The notes under the pieces: model-generated
The model's input: only the letters and a program-made list of their open reading frames with translations
Databases searched by the model: none
What the model was told of the DNA's origin: nothing
Shown here: positions 7,697 to 17,350 of the stretch, piece by piece
Layout: each line of letters begins with the position of its first letter
Numbering within the stretch: position 1 is the stretch's first letter
DNA from: Cyclobacterium qasimii M12-11B
Lineage (GTDB): Bacteria; Bacteroidota; Bacteroidia; Cytophagales; Cyclobacteriaceae
Assembly (NCBI RefSeq): GCF_000427295.1
Contig: NZ_ATNM01000147.1
Coordinates: 1 to 64,000 of the forward strand
Length of the DNA: 64,000 nt
Direction: 5' to 3'
Translations under genes and position numbers: made by a program

Positions 7697-8962
7697 TTAT
7701 ATTATTGAATGGTCACCAACTATTTCAGACAAAGGCAGTCCCCAGCCTGGTACTTTTCCTCCTAAGGTTTGATACATTGTTTTAAAACCCCATTTTTAAA
7801 ATATAGGGTGTATATCCCATTTTTAGGATGCTAGTTTTGCCTCCCCACCATTCATCGGTATGCATATAAAATCCTTTGTGACTCCCCATATCTCCATAGC
7901 ACAATAGCATAGGGTGTAATGGGGCTATTTGTTCCTCTTTTCCTAGAATTTCATTTGCGATAACTTTTGATGCAATTTCACATTCCATATGGCCCAAAGA
8001 ACCTATTTTAGGGATGGTTACCGCTGCTGCATCGCCTACCGCAAAAATTTCAGGAAAATCCGGATTTCTCATAAATAAATCGGTAATAACGAATCCCTGG
8101 TCATCTACAAAGGGAAGTTCCTTCATAAAAGGATGAGGCTCCCAATTTGGGAATACTATTTTCATTTCCGCCTCTAAGCTCGTCCCATCTTTAAAGGCTA
8201 TACCCTCTTTGTAAATTCTTTCTATTCCTACCGTATTCGTTTTATAACCATAGCCCATTTTTGATACCATTGGAAGCAATTGGTCGAGAATACCTTTACC
8301 TGCATCCTCAGCAATAACATCCCCTGGAGTAAATAAAGTAATGGACTTTGCATCTCCTTTTTTATGTTTTTTCAACCAATCTGCCATAGAAAAAGCCAAT
8401 TCCACCGGAGGCCCTTCACAAGCTGCCAATGCAATAGGTATTTTAGGAAGTTTTGGACTTTGCCCTTGAATAAAACGATCGGATCCAATTACAATGTGTC
8501 CTCCTTTGTAATCGTTGTGCAAATAATTACGAACTTCATTTCCATAAAAAGTATCCGAAAAAGTATGGCCAAATTCGGCAAATCCTTCAATTTTATCATA
8601 GGCTAATCTGCATCCTAAAGCAACAACCAAGTAATCGTATGCTATCTGCTCCTGAGCAGCACCCTTTCTTTCGGTAGGTGAATAGTAAACTTTTTTATTC
8701 GTCGCATCAATATTCTCCACCTCGCCTTGAATGAATTCACTTCCATCTGATTTTAAAAATTTCTGAAATTGAAATTCCAATGTATCCGCTGGATTGTTAT
8801 TATTGAAAACCTCAATGGGAATATTAGGTATGAAATTAATATAGTTTTTACGATCAATAACCGTAATCTTTATATGGTCACCTGCTTCTCTATGAAGGTA
8901 ACGTGCAACTGTAAGTCCTGCAAAATTACATCCAAGGACCAAAACTCTTTTTTGTTTTTCAT
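7697..8962 (-). CDS. Sulfide:quinone oxidoreductase-like flavoprotein, frameshifted near both ends
   Basis: The corrected product is about 421 residues. It starts MKNKKRVLVLGCNFAGLT, a dinucleotide-binding motif for FAD, and has a second nucleotide motif region and the FAD-binding IFAVGDAAA near the C-terminus. Three cysteines match SQR positions: GCRLAYD, ACEGPPVELAF (compare CFGPAYEF of SQRs) and LLCYGDMGSHKG. SQRs oxidise sulfide to polysulfide and reduce quinone at the membrane surface. Frameshifts lie in a T run at 8948-8953 (one base short; the intact start is ATG 8962) and in the T4A4 tract at 7780-7787; correcting the latter extends the end to 7697. A type II NADH dehydrogenase is the main alternative. 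No Crp/Fnr-type site was found upstream. Confidence 0.8.
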
Positions 8963-9102
8963 ACTTTGACTATTTTAAATTTGCTTACTATTGTCTACTA
9001 TCAGGATTGCATTTTCATACTGCCATGCTGTGCTAGTTCATTTTTGAATGGGATTTTTCTTTTGCTATTAAGGTCAATCTCCAAGTCTTTCCAAAAACAA
9101 CA

Positions 9103-9142
9103 GCAGTCATGAAAGCCATTGCCTTCATGACTGCCCTTTTTT
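9103..9142. terminator. Terminator downstream of the coiled-coil lipoprotein gene
   Basis: GCAGTCATGAAAGC (9103-9116) pairs with GCCTTCATGACTGC (9121-9134) at 13 of 14 positions, followed by a T tract on the + strand. On the - strand the stem is followed by a T-rich stretch, so it can end the lipoprotein gene. Confidence 0.75.
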
Positions 9143-9148
9143 GGCTTA

Positions 9149-9655
9149 TTATTTTACATTGTCTTTAAAGATATCTTTAAGTGAGTTACCTAATTCATCC
9201 ATATCATGTTTGAACTCCCGCTCAAAAGACTTTTCTTTTTCCCCAGCCGCTTCATTGTACTCAATTAGGTTTTCATTGAACTTTTTACGGCGTTCTGCCA
9301 ACTTTTCTTTCAGCTCTTTGTTCTTCTGTTCTAACTTATCTAATTGAGCGTTCAATTTTTCACGATCATTTTTCGCTGATTTCGAAATCTTTTCCCGAAG
9401 ATTTTTGATTTGCGTATCAGTGTTTGCAATAACGACTTCCGACTCACCCTCAAACTTTTTCCAATTCTCTTCTACATTGGCCTTGTTTTCATCCATTGCA
9501 TCGCTCGTTGCTTTTTTAATGTCTTGGCCTGCTTCACTCATACTCTCTTTAGCAGATTCCATATCTTGCTTAGATTTTTCTCCACAACTTGTTACTAAAG
9601 TTCCCGCCATAATTGCAATTACGGCCATGGATAATATGTTCATTTTCGTTTTCAT
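9149..9655 (-). CDS. Coiled-coil lipoprotein
   Basis: A 168-residue protein with a lipoprotein signal peptide ending in a TSC lipobox (Cys about 24), so it should be lipid-anchored in the envelope. The mature part is highly charged, Lys/Glu-rich and almost wholly helical, with heptad-like patterns (about 40-150) and repeated Lys-Glu-Leu runs typical of a long coiled coil. No enzyme motif is present. It could act as an envelope spacer or stress lipoprotein similar in style to YtxH- or CsbD-like proteins; the function is unknown. The promoter is the best in the window: a perfect palindrome with a 6/6 -7 box (9798-9840). Confidence 0.75.
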   Translation of the reverse strand: MKTKMNILSMAVIAIMAGTLVTSCGEKSKQDMESAKESMSEAGQDIKKATSDAMDENKANVEENWKKFEGESEVVIANTDTQIKNLREKISKSAKNDREKLNAQLDKLEQKNKELKEKLAERRKKFNENLIEYNEAAGEKEKSFEREFKHDMDELGNSLKDIFKDNVK

Positions 9656-9797
9656 AATTTTAATTTTTAAATGTTACAACCTTGGGACAAAACCTTTAAA
9701 TTGGGCCATAAGCTCATTCTTGTCTACAATAAATGCTTTCTCAAATGCTTATTGATGGGAGATCAATATCAAGTAATTCATACAATCCCATCTAATT

Positions 9798-9840
9798 CAA
9801 AATTATAGATTGTAGAGAGAGTAATGCCTGACTTAAGTCA
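9798..9840 (-). promoter_or_regulatory. Crp/Fnr-type promoter of the lipoprotein gene (site 5)
   Basis: TGACTTAAGTCA (9829-9840) is perfectly palindromic and extends to 16 bases as CCTGACTTAAGTCAGG. TAATTTTG (9805-9798 on the - strand) follows after 23 bp, a 6/6 match. A T tract and CGCTCC lie just upstream on the - strand, as at site 7. The transcript leader would be about 140 bases. Confidence 0.9.
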
Positions 9841-9984
9841 GGAGCGAAAAAAAATCTTAGTCGTATTTTTTGGAAAACCAATAGCTGACGCATTTACCTA
9901 AAGGCCCAATAGGTCTACCATATGGCCAAACTTTTTAGGAAGCAACTAATAGGCTATGAGGGCCTTTTGTCCATCGACAAGCGT

Positions 9985-11184
9985 TTAATTTTCGGATTCG
10001 GAAGCTGGTGTATCGCTGTTTAATTGTGGGGCTTTTTTATGCAGGTAGCGAAACCTTAAATAGGCAGCTACATATCCGACCATCAGCAAAACTAAAAGAT
10101 GAATAATGTCACTTATATAAAGATGACTACCAACGTCCATTACGGCAAGTTTCTTTAGTAGAACGAAAAAAGGCCTCAATGGAATAAGGTTGGAAATAAA
10201 CTGTACAAAGACAGGCATTTCATTTAAAGGCCATGTAATCCCCGTAATTAAAAATATAGGATAGGAGGTGAAGGCAATTATCTCCATGGACCTTGCTTCT
10301 GAGGTAAAGAAAGAAGCAATGAACCAACCGTACAAAATAGTGGCCAGAAGGAAAATTGAAGATACCCCCAATAGGGCAAAAAAGTTTCCATGAATAGGTA
10401 AATCCAAAAGGGGAAAAGCCACTAAAAAGACAAAGAAATTATAGGCCAGAAACAAGAAAAGGTACAACCCGGTTTTTCCGATGATATAATTTAAAAAGTT
10501 ATGCTTACTTTCTTCAAAGCCAAGCTGCATGCGACCATTTTCACGGTCCGAAGCCACACTTTCTGACAAACCAATAAGCAGTGTTTGGTGTAGGATAAGA
10601 AAAAGCACAAACGGTAATAAAAAATCACCGTAGTTGTTGGTAGGGTTATAAACCGCATGGATCTGAACAGCTATGGGGTCTGCACTGCTACGCGCCAAAG
10701 AGGGGTGAATTTGCTTTGATTCAAAGAATTTTTCTCTTGATTCCAGCGCATAATCCAAGGCCACTAAATTTACCGCTTTGTTGATATCATTTGAAGGTAA
10801 AAAGCGTGTATTGTTTAGAACAAGGCCAATGGGCGAACTTTCTTTTGTCTTTAGTTTATTCTCAAACCCATAGGGTATATGCACAAACCCCTGTACATCA
10901 AAGCTATTAATACCATTTTTAGCTTCTGGCAAACTGTTGTAAGAATGGGTAATGGCTACCTTTTGAGTAGCATTCAACCTGTTCAAAAACATTCTACTAC
11001 TTTTTGTTCGGTCCATATCCACTACTCCTACACTTACTTTCTCTTCATCTTTTTTGACATAGGTGGTGCCTACCAAAAACAGGTATAGAAATGGAGCAAT
11101 GAACAAAACCAAAAGGATACTCTTATCATTAAGTACCAAACAGGCTTCTTTTTTCAGTAATTTCCAGATGACTTTCAGGTTCAT
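9985..11184 (-). CDS. ABC-2 type exporter permease (YhhJ/YbhR class), second subunit
   Basis: A 399-residue membrane protein with one N-terminal helix, a large periplasmic domain (about residues 45-195) and five C-terminal helices, the plan of YhhJ/YbhR-type ABC-2 permeases. The motif LITGITWPLNEMP lies in the conserved C-terminal region. It overlaps the stop of the preceding permease gene by 4 bases, so the two are translationally coupled. It closes the operon tolC-hlyD-permease-permease. Such exporters move drugs or other amphiphiles out through HlyD and TolC partners. No ABC ATPase is encoded in the operon or nearby. Confidence 0.85.
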   Translation of the reverse strand: MNLKVIWKLLKKEACLVLNDKSILLVLFIAPFLYLFLVGTTYVKKDEEKVSVGVVDMDRTKSSRMFLNRLNATQKVAITHSYNSLPEAKNGINSFDVQGFVHIPYGFENKLKTKESSPIGLVLNNTRFLPSNDINKAVNLVALDYALESREKFFESKQIHPSLARSSADPIAVQIHAVYNPTNNYGDFLLPFVLFLILHQTLLIGLSESVASDRENGRMQLGFEESKHNFLNYIIGKTGLYLFLFLAYNFFVFLVAFPLLDLPIHGNFFALLGVSSIFLLATILYGWFIASFFTSEARSMEIIAFTSYPIFLITGITWPLNEMPVFVQFISNLIPLRPFFVLLKKLAVMDVGSHLYISDIIHLLVLLMVGYVAAYLRFRYLHKKAPQLNSDTPASESEN

Positions 11185-12368
11185 ATTGCCGCTATTTTAT
11201 TTACAGGAAAAATGAGCTTTCTATTGACCGTTAATCCAGCTACAATCAATACAAATGCTACCAACAGAAACAGAAGTAGTTTCCATACCTCCGGCCAAAT
11301 AAAGTGAATGGGGCTGTCTAATTGATAAACCTTAAGAAAACCAGTCAAAAAGTGGGTAAAAGGTATGATTTGGGCATAGGACGAGTTTAACCAAGGCATG
11401 GCCCATATAGGAAAAGTGAACCCACTGAAAATAAAGGCTGGAGAATTGTAGAATACCGCCAGGTCTAGTGCTATTAGTTCGTTTTTAAAAAGCAACGATA
11501 CACCAAAGCCAAGAAAGATGTTGACGGTAATCAAGAGAAAAAGAAGCCCCAGTAAACTCCCTATATTTCCATAGATCGGGATTTCGAAAACTGGAAACAA
11601 TATCGCCAATACAAAGCCACACAAACCCAATCCATATATGGAAAATGCCAAATATTTCCCAATGAGCATGGATAAAAAATCGCCCTTGGAAGCCGTATAC
11701 AATCCTTGAAAGGTATTGTTTTTCCATTCATTGTTAAAGGCCCTTGAAGCCACAACAAATACAATCATTTGCAACAGTACAATGGCTAGACCGGGAATTA
11801 AATAATAGCTGTAATTGTATTGAGGATTACCTATCACTCGTGAGTTTACCTGTACTGGAAGAACGGTTCCTGAAATTTTACTGGGATCGATTCCCAAAGG
11901 GGCCATTCGCTTTATTACTACCGAACCGCTGACCAATTGCGTAATCTGAACCGCCGATCTGTAGATAAGATTTCCAAAAACAATATTTGTTGAGTTGGTA
12001 TATACTTTTACTTGTACCGGGGTTTTCCTCAATACGTTTTTATAAAAATCTTTTGGAATGTAAAACACACCCTGAACTTCGTTTTTCACAAAGCTGTTTT
12101 CTATGTCGTCCTCAGCCGACATATAATGCGTTATTTTAAAAGTAGGCGAAGCATCTAAAAACCTGAGGTAAGTACGACTAAGGGTACTGTTATCGTTGTC
12201 ATATACCGCAATCGGCACCTCTCTTAAGGCCCCCTTATAGTAGATTGCTCCCAAAATGAAAAATGCCACAAACGGAACAATAATAAATAGATTCCGCGAA
12301 GATTTTTGCTGCGCTAATCGCCACATCTCCCGCTTGAAAACCCGATATACACCCCAGTTACTCAACAT
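11181..12368 (-). CDS. ABC-2 type exporter permease (YhhJ/YbhS class), first subunit
   Basis: A 395-residue paralogue of the next gene with the same topology: one N-terminal helix, a periplasmic domain holding VPIAVYDNDNSTLSR, and a C-terminal membrane bundle with FSGFTFPIWAMPW. The two permeases probably form a heterodimer. It begins 4 bases after the HlyD-like gene and ends in a 4-base overlap with the second permease. The nucleotide-binding subunit normally encoded with such pairs (YbhF or RbbA type) is absent. Confidence 0.85.
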   Translation of the reverse strand: MLSNWGVYRVFKREMWRLAQQKSSRNLFIIVPFVAFFILGAIYYKGALREVPIAVYDNDNSTLSRTYLRFLDASPTFKITHYMSAEDDIENSFVKNEVQGVFYIPKDFYKNVLRKTPVQVKVYTNSTNIVFGNLIYRSAVQITQLVSGSVVIKRMAPLGIDPSKISGTVLPVQVNSRVIGNPQYNYSYYLIPGLAIVLLQMIVFVVASRAFNNEWKNNTFQGLYTASKGDFLSMLIGKYLAFSIYGLGLCGFVLAILFPVFEIPIYGNIGSLLGLLFLLITVNIFLGFGVSLLFKNELIALDLAVFYNSPAFIFSGFTFPIWAMPWLNSSYAQIIPFTHFLTGFLKVYQLDSPIHFIWPEVWKLLLFLLVAFVLIVAGLTVNRKLIFPVNKIAAI

Positions 12369-12372
12369 AGGA

Positions 12373-13346
12373 CTATTTGTAAATATGAATGGACATGCCC
12401 GGTCTTAACTCGCCAATGCGGTCCTGCGGCTTTAGGTAAATTTCAAAGGTTTTTAGCTCATACTCTCCCTTTGCCTTTACAGGTACCCAGGTAGCAAAAT
12501 CTGCCATTGGTGCAATGTAAGTGACCTTAAAAGCTACTTCTTCATTGCTTAGTCCTGGAACCTTGGCCTTGTAGATTTGGTCCATTTTAAAATCGGCAAG
12601 ATTGTCTTCTCTCACATTGAAGATGGCATAGATTTTTTCGGGAATCTGGATAGTAACTATTGGATACCCAGCTGCCATTACTTCTCCTTCTTCGGCAATT
12701 TGATTACTCACAATTCCTGAGGTGGGAGCCACAATTTGTAGTTCATCATAAAAAGCCTCCACTTCATTAAAGGCAGCATTGGCCCTTTCATAATTTCCGG
12801 AGGCAGCAGAAATATCCTCTTTTCTAGCTCCCTTTTCGGCCATCTCCCAAACAGATTTTGCTGCGTTCATTTGCTCTTTGGCGGCATCAAATTTGAATTG
12901 AAGTTCATCCATTTCCTGTTTGGAGATAATGCTATCTGCATAAAGGGCCTGGTATCGCTTATACGTTTTTTCGGCAAAATCAAATTGGCTTTTTGCCATT
13001 TGATACTGGTTTTGAAGGGCATTAATTTCTTCTGTTCTGGCCCCAAATTCTGCCTTATCGAACAATGAACGGGCCGCTTTTACCATGCCCTGGGCCTGGC
13101 CTTTTTTGCATTTAGGATATCTGGTTCAAGCGTTGCTAATACCTGTCCCTTTTTTACCTTGTTCCCTTTTTCTACCAATAGCGTATGCACTCTTCCAGAA
13201 ATTTCTGAAGCAACATTGACCTCCGTAGTTTCCAGCATGCCCGTATAAATGGTCGGTTCATCACTATTTGCCTTGAGTATAAAGTAGAGGATCGAAAAGA
13301 TTATGAGCAATAGGGGGATTGTTAATGTTATGTATGCTTTTTTCAT
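12373..13346 (-). CDS. HlyD-family membrane-fusion protein, frameshifted in this assembly
   Basis: The corrected length is 324 residues. It has an N-terminal transmembrane anchor, a biotinyl-lipoyl-like half-motif (EISGRVHTLLVEKGNKVKKG), a long helical hairpin (about 90-195), the second lipoyl half (VAPTSGIVSNQIAEEGEVM) and a beta-barrel domain. It would bridge the inner-membrane permeases and the TolC-like channel across the periplasm. One base is missing from a 6-base A run (13102-13107); adding it joins the two halves. It overlaps the tolC-like gene by 4 bases and is followed after 4 bases by the first permease. Confidence 0.9.
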
Positions 13347-14833
13347 AATGAGGCAGATTTATTGAGGATTGGTATTATTTTTTCAGGTTCCCCTATAGCC
13401 GTATATAGATTGGCGACGGCTTTGTAATAACCATCCAAGGCTACCAATTTCTCTATTTTTGATTTTTTATACAGTAGGGTGGCATCAATCACATCAATGG
13501 ATTTGCCAATGCCTTCCTCAAAACGTCGTGTATTAATCCTGAGGTTTTCTTCGGCCATATTTACCGTAGAGGTTAAGCTATTATACAGTTTTTGTTGATT
13601 GTTGGCTGTGATGTAATTTGATTGAATAAGCAAATGAATCTGTTTCAAGGCATATTCTTTCGCAAATGCCACTTCCTTTTGCAAATGCTTACTGGCCTTT
13701 AACCCGTTAATATCTTTAAATCCGTTAAAAAGGTTGAATTGGGCCGTTAACCCAACCATAAACTTGGGTGGAATTATCGGCAGTTCTTGACGGAACATAT
13801 TGTAACTGCCAAAAGCGGCGACATTGGGCATAAAGTTGGATTTTTCCACGGCCAGTGCTTGTTTCGCCATTTCTTCCTTTTGACCAATCAACCCTAAAAC
13901 TGGTTGTTTGGCGTAAGCGGTATTCAGCAACTCGTCAAAATCAAGGTAAAGTTCTTGAAATCCAATACTATCCATGACCGTAAACGGTATAGAATCCGGC
14001 AAGTTCATGGTAGTGCGAAGCGCCATTGCGGACAACTCCACATTATTTAAATCATTTTCCAAGTCTTTTTTTGCATCGGCAACAGCTACCTTTGCTCGTA
14101 ATAAAACATGTTTGGGAAGTATCTCTAGCTGAATTGCCCGAGCGGCCTGTTCCTCATGTTTGAGCATACCATCGTACACTTCCTGGCGTATTTTTACAAC
14201 TTGTTTTAATAGCACCATATTTAAATAACGCTCAATAAGTTCGTTCGCTATTTCATTTTTGACTTGAATTAATTCAATGTCTGCGGATCGTAGTTCTGCC
14301 TTAGCATACTTTTTAGCAGCAATTATTTTCCCACCTGTAAATAAGGGTTGGGTAGCAGATAGGGATGCGACAGCGAATTGTTGGTTGTTAACCTCCATAT
14401 TGGGATATTCCGGAAATTGTCCTAGAACGCCAACCAATGTACTGTAGGCACTTTCGGTCGTTACTCCAGAGAGACCTATATGTTCACCGTAAGCGGCTAC
14501 AAAAGCTGCTCCATATTTACCCCCCAAATCATCGAGTGAACTTTGAATTTGAGAGGTGTTTACCTGTATATTATCACTTAAATAAGTATACCCTCCCACA
14601 ATATTTAAGGAAGGCAAAAAATTACCTTTGGCCGCTTTGTCTTCATTCACTTTTTGTTGTACCCGTTCGCCATACTGCTTTACTTTCTCATTATTGGTAT
14701 AGCTTAGTTCCAAAGCTTCAGAGATACTTATTTCCCGTACTTGTGCTTGTACATAAGACGTAAATACCATCATAATTAGAAAAGTCATTCCTCCCAATGG
14801 CACCTTATACCTTATTCTAACCTGATTTTTCAT
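13343..14833 (-). CDS. TolC-family outer-membrane channel protein
   Basis: A 496-residue protein with a signal peptide (cleaved near AQVREIS) and two OEP repeats of long helices and beta strands, the trimeric TolC channel fold. The motif ISISEALELSYTNN starts the first repeat and a second follows near residue 280. It is first in an operon with an HlyD-like adaptor and two ABC-2 permeases, so it should be the outer-membrane exit of that exporter. Two Crp/Fnr-type promoters lie upstream in tandem (14865-14907 and 15054-15096). Confidence 0.92.
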   Translation of the reverse strand: MKNQVRIRYKVPLGGMTFLIMMVFTSYVQAQVREISISEALELSYTNNEKVKQYGERVQQKVNEDKAAKGNFLPSLNIVGGYTYLSDNIQVNTSQIQSSLDDLGGKYGAAFVAAYGEHIGLSGVTTESAYSTLVGVLGQFPEYPNMEVNNQQFAVASLSATQPLFTGGKIIAAKKYAKAELRSADIELIQVKNEIANELIERYLNMVLLKQVVKIRQEVYDGMLKHEEQAARAIQLEILPKHVLLRAKVAVADAKKDLENDLNNVELSAMALRTTMNLPDSIPFTVMDSIGFQELYLDFDELLNTAYAKQPVLGLIGQKEEMAKQALAVEKSNFMPNVAAFGSYNMFRQELPIIPPKFMVGLTAQFNLFNGFKDINGLKASKHLQKEVAFAKEYALKQIHLLIQSNYITANNQQKLYNSLTSTVNMAEENLRINTRRFEEGIGKSIDVIDATLLYKKSKIEKLVALDGYYKAVANLYTAIGEPEKIIPILNKSASL

Positions 14834-14864
14834 CCGTTTATAAAAGTTTATCCTGATTTCTATG

Positions 14865-14907
14865 CAAAGTTGCTTTTCTTAAAAATTAATCCGGCTGATC
14901 TAAATCA
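14865..14907 (-). promoter_or_regulatory. Crp/Fnr-type promoter, proximal, of the exporter operon (site 6)
   Basis: On the - strand TGATTTAGATCA (14907-14896) is followed after 23 bp by CAACTTTG (14872-14865), a 5/6 match. The tolC-like ATG is 31 bp beyond the box. Confidence 0.82.
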
Positions 14908-15053
14908 TGCAAACGCAAAATTTTAAATTTTTACCCTGAATTATTCCAAGAAGGAACTGATTTTGAAGTGTTTTGAATGGTCTTTGATCATCTTTCTATA
15001 TTTAAGCGTTATAAATACTGAGAGATAGGCTAGGTCTCATCTCAAGACTGGCT

Positions 15054-15096
15054 GAAAGTTATTCGAAATCAAAAAACTATCTCCTGATATAGATCA
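15054..15096 (-). promoter_or_regulatory. Crp/Fnr-type promoter, distal, of the exporter operon (site 7)
   Basis: TGATATAGATCA (15085-15096), extended to CCTGATATAGATCAGG, is followed on the - strand after 23 bp by TAACTTTC (15061-15054), a 5/6 match. Downstream in that direction only the tolC-like operon is available. The flank TCAGGAGCG plus an A tract is shared with site 5. The rest of the 354-base gap shows nothing else. Confidence 0.78.
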
Positions 15097-15186
15097 GGAG
15101 CGTAAAAAAAGAGATAAAATAAAATAAAAGGCTACTATAATTTATAGTGCCAACTAATCCTTGCTTAATAGTAGGTTCTTTCAACC

Positions 15187-16260
15187 TTATTCTATTGACA
15201 TTGCAGCATAATAGCCCGCTCCGAGCAAAGCGGTATTGTCATTGAGAATAACGTTTACAGGAACCATTTGTAAAAGTGAATTCAAACGACCCGACTGCAT
15301 AAAATTGTCGTTAAATACTTCTCTGTTCATTCCTTTGATAATTTTAGGAAGGATCCCCCCGCCAATGTAAATCCCACCAGTTGCTTTGAATTTCAAAGCA
15401 AGTTGGGCCGTCTCAATCGCTAAAAACCGAACAAAAAGATCCAAGGTTTCCCTACAAACAGCATCCGTTCCCTCCATCGCTGTCTTGGTAATGACCGCAG
15501 CGGGATCTTCTTTTTTCATTTTTGCTTTAAAGGCCTCCGATTCATTTCCACCTCTAACTTCCCGCATCATTTGATACGTATCACATATTCCTTGACCGGA
15601 CAGCAAACGTTCCCAACTTACATGTCCATATTTCTGTTGAAAATACTTCCAGATTTCAAGGTCAAAATCATTTCTTGGGCTAAAATCACAATGGCCTCCC
15701 TCAGAGGCAAAAGGGTGATAAGCTGTACCATCCCAATAGAGACCGGCTTCCCCAAGACCTGTGCCTGGCGAAATAATGACCGCATTGCCCAGCATTTTGG
15801 ATCCGTATTTTAGACGGTCCAGGTCTTTTTCTTCAAGAGCTGTCAATCCATAAGCATTGGCTTGCATATCATTTATCAGGAAAACGTTTTCAAGACCAAG
15901 CACTTTCACCAGTTCATTAGTATTTATATCCCAGGGGAAATTAGTGCCGTGGACTTTCCCATCGGTTATAGGTCCAGCCACTCCAAAGCAAATACTGTCT
16001 AATCGGTCCATTTCTTTCACCTCAAACTCTTGTATAATTTCTAGCAAAGAGGTGTAATCTTTTGTTCTATAGGAATTCTGTTTCTGTAAAAAAAGGCGTC
16101 CATCCTTTATTTCAAAGAGAGCAAGATTTGTTTTTGTTCCACCCACATCACCCGCTAACACGTGTCCGTTTTTATGGCCCATATTCTTTTTTGAACCCAC
16201 CGCCAAAGGGATCAAAGGTTCATGAATTATAGGCACGGTAAGTCCTTCCGGCATTCTCAT
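15187..16260 (-). CDS. glk: Glucokinase (ATP-dependent, Glk family)
   Basis: A 357-residue enzyme that phosphorylates glucose to glucose-6-phosphate with ATP. The phosphate-binding loop GDVGGTKTNLALFE lies near residue 38, the catalytic Asp in LINDMQANAYG, the Glu of the sugar site in ASEGGHCDFSPR, and a C-terminal nucleotide motif in GGIYIGGGILPK. About 25 residues precede the core and look non-conserved, so translation may start at the internal Met27. It is the last gene of the eight-gene operon that starts at ppsA. Together with the nearby GH15 glucoamylase it would capture glucose freed inside the cell. Confidence 0.93.
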   Translation of the reverse strand: MRMPEGLTVPIIHEPLIPLAVGSKKNMGHKNGHVLAGDVGGTKTNLALFEIKDGRLFLQKQNSYRTKDYTSLLEIIQEFEVKEMDRLDSICFGVAGPITDGKVHGTNFPWDINTNELVKVLGLENVFLINDMQANAYGLTALEEKDLDRLKYGSKMLGNAVIISPGTGLGEAGLYWDGTAYHPFASEGGHCDFSPRNDFDLEIWKYFQQKYGHVSWERLLSGQGICDTYQMMREVRGGNESEAFKAKMKKEDPAAVITKTAMEGTDAVCRETLDLFVRFLAIETAQLALKFKATGGIYIGGGILPKIIKGMNREVFNDNFMQSGRLNSLLQMVPVNVILNDNTALLGAGYYAAMSIE

Positions 16261-16272
16261 AATGGTGTGGTT

Positions 16273-17319
16273 TTAGGCAATAGTGATAGAAGAATCCAAA
16301 TAAACATCTTGTATAAGGTTCAAAAGCTTGACTCCTTCCTTCATCGGCCTTTGAAATGCCTTTCTACCTGATATCAAACCCATTCCTCCTGCTCTTTTGT
16401 TGATCACAGCAGTACGAACTGCAGCAGCAAAATCATCTTTGCCCGAAGCGCCACCGGAATTAATCAACCCGGCCCGACCCATATAGCAATTTGCGACCTG
16501 GTATCGGGTCAAATCAATAGGGTGATCGGTATTCAACTTGCTATATACAAGATCACTTGTCTTTCCGAAATTTTCAAGAGAAAGATAACCACCATTGTTT
16601 GTTGGCTGTTTTTGCTTAATGATATCTGCTTCAATGGTCACTCCTAAGTGGTTGGCTTGTCCAGTCAAATCAGCACTGACGGAATAATCCTTATCCGATT
16701 TGAATGCATCATTACGGAGGTAGCACCAGAGAACTGTAGCCATGCCCAACTCATGGGCTCGCCTGAATGCCTTACTGGTTTCTTGTATTTGTCGATCAGA
16801 CTCTGGAGAGCCAAAATAAATTGTAGCTCCTACAGCTACGGCACCCATGTTCCAGGCCTGTTCCACTTGAGCGAAATAGATTTGATCAAAGGTGTTGGGG
16901 TAGGAAAGCAATTCATTGTGGTTCAATTTAACCAGGAAAGGAATTTTATGGGCATACTTTCTCGAAACAGCACCAAGCACCCCTAGGGTAGAGGCCACCG
17001 CATTACAACCGCCCTCTATGGCCAGTCTAACAATATTCTCAGGATCAAAATATTCTGGGTTTGGGGCAAAACTGGCCCCTGCGGAATGTTCTACACCTTG
17101 ATCAACAGGCAACAATGATAAATGGCCTGTACCTCCAAGTCTACCATTATCAAATAACTTTTGCAAACTTCCCAACACCCTATTTGATCGATCGGTAGGG
17201 GCCATAATCCTATAGGTAAAATCAGGGCCCGGTAGGTGGATTTTATCTTTAGAAATGGTAGTACATTCGTGATCCAATAGGTAAGAAGTTTCTTCTCTTA
17301 AATATTTTTCAAGTTCCAT
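16273..17319 (-). CDS. fbaB: Class I fructose-bisphosphate aldolase (FbaB/DhnA type)
   Basis: About 348 residues. It splits fructose-1,6-bisphosphate into two triose phosphates through a Schiff base, without metal. The [10 protein letters not shown] motif and the strand [14 protein letters not shown] with its lysine are typical of the FbaB/DhnA family. SGRKAFQRP forms the phosphate-binding end of the barrel. I place the start at ATG 17319 (MELEKYL); an in-frame ATG at 17343 adds eight basic residues and leaves only 7 bases after pfkB. It lies between pfkB and glk in the operon, so substrate and product enzymes are encoded together. Confidence 0.9.
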   Translation of the reverse strand: MELEKYLREETSYLLDHECTTISKDKIHLPGPDFTYRIMAPTDRSNRVLGSLQKLFDNGRLGGTGHLSLLPVDQGVEHSAGASFAPNPEYFDPENIVRLAIEGGCNAVASTLGVLGAVSRKYAHKIPFLVKLNHNELLSYPNTFDQIYFAQVEQAWNMGAVAVGATIYFGSPESDRQIQETSKAFRRAHELGMATVLWCYLRNDAFKSDKDYSVSADLTGQANHLGVTIEADIIKQKQPTNNGGYLSLENFGKTSDLVYSKLNTDHPIDLTRYQVANCYMGRAGLINSGGASGKDDFAAAVRTAVINKRAGGMGLISGRKAFQRPMKEGVKLLNLIQDVYLDSSITIA

Positions 17320-17350
17320 TGCTCTTTTTTTAATTCGTTTCAAAAATTGG

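Noticed and set aside
7697-8962. Type II NADH dehydrogenase
   Set aside because: Three cysteines sit in SQR-like contexts, including one matching the CFGPAYEF region, which NDH-2 enzymes lack; retained as an alternative in the feature text.
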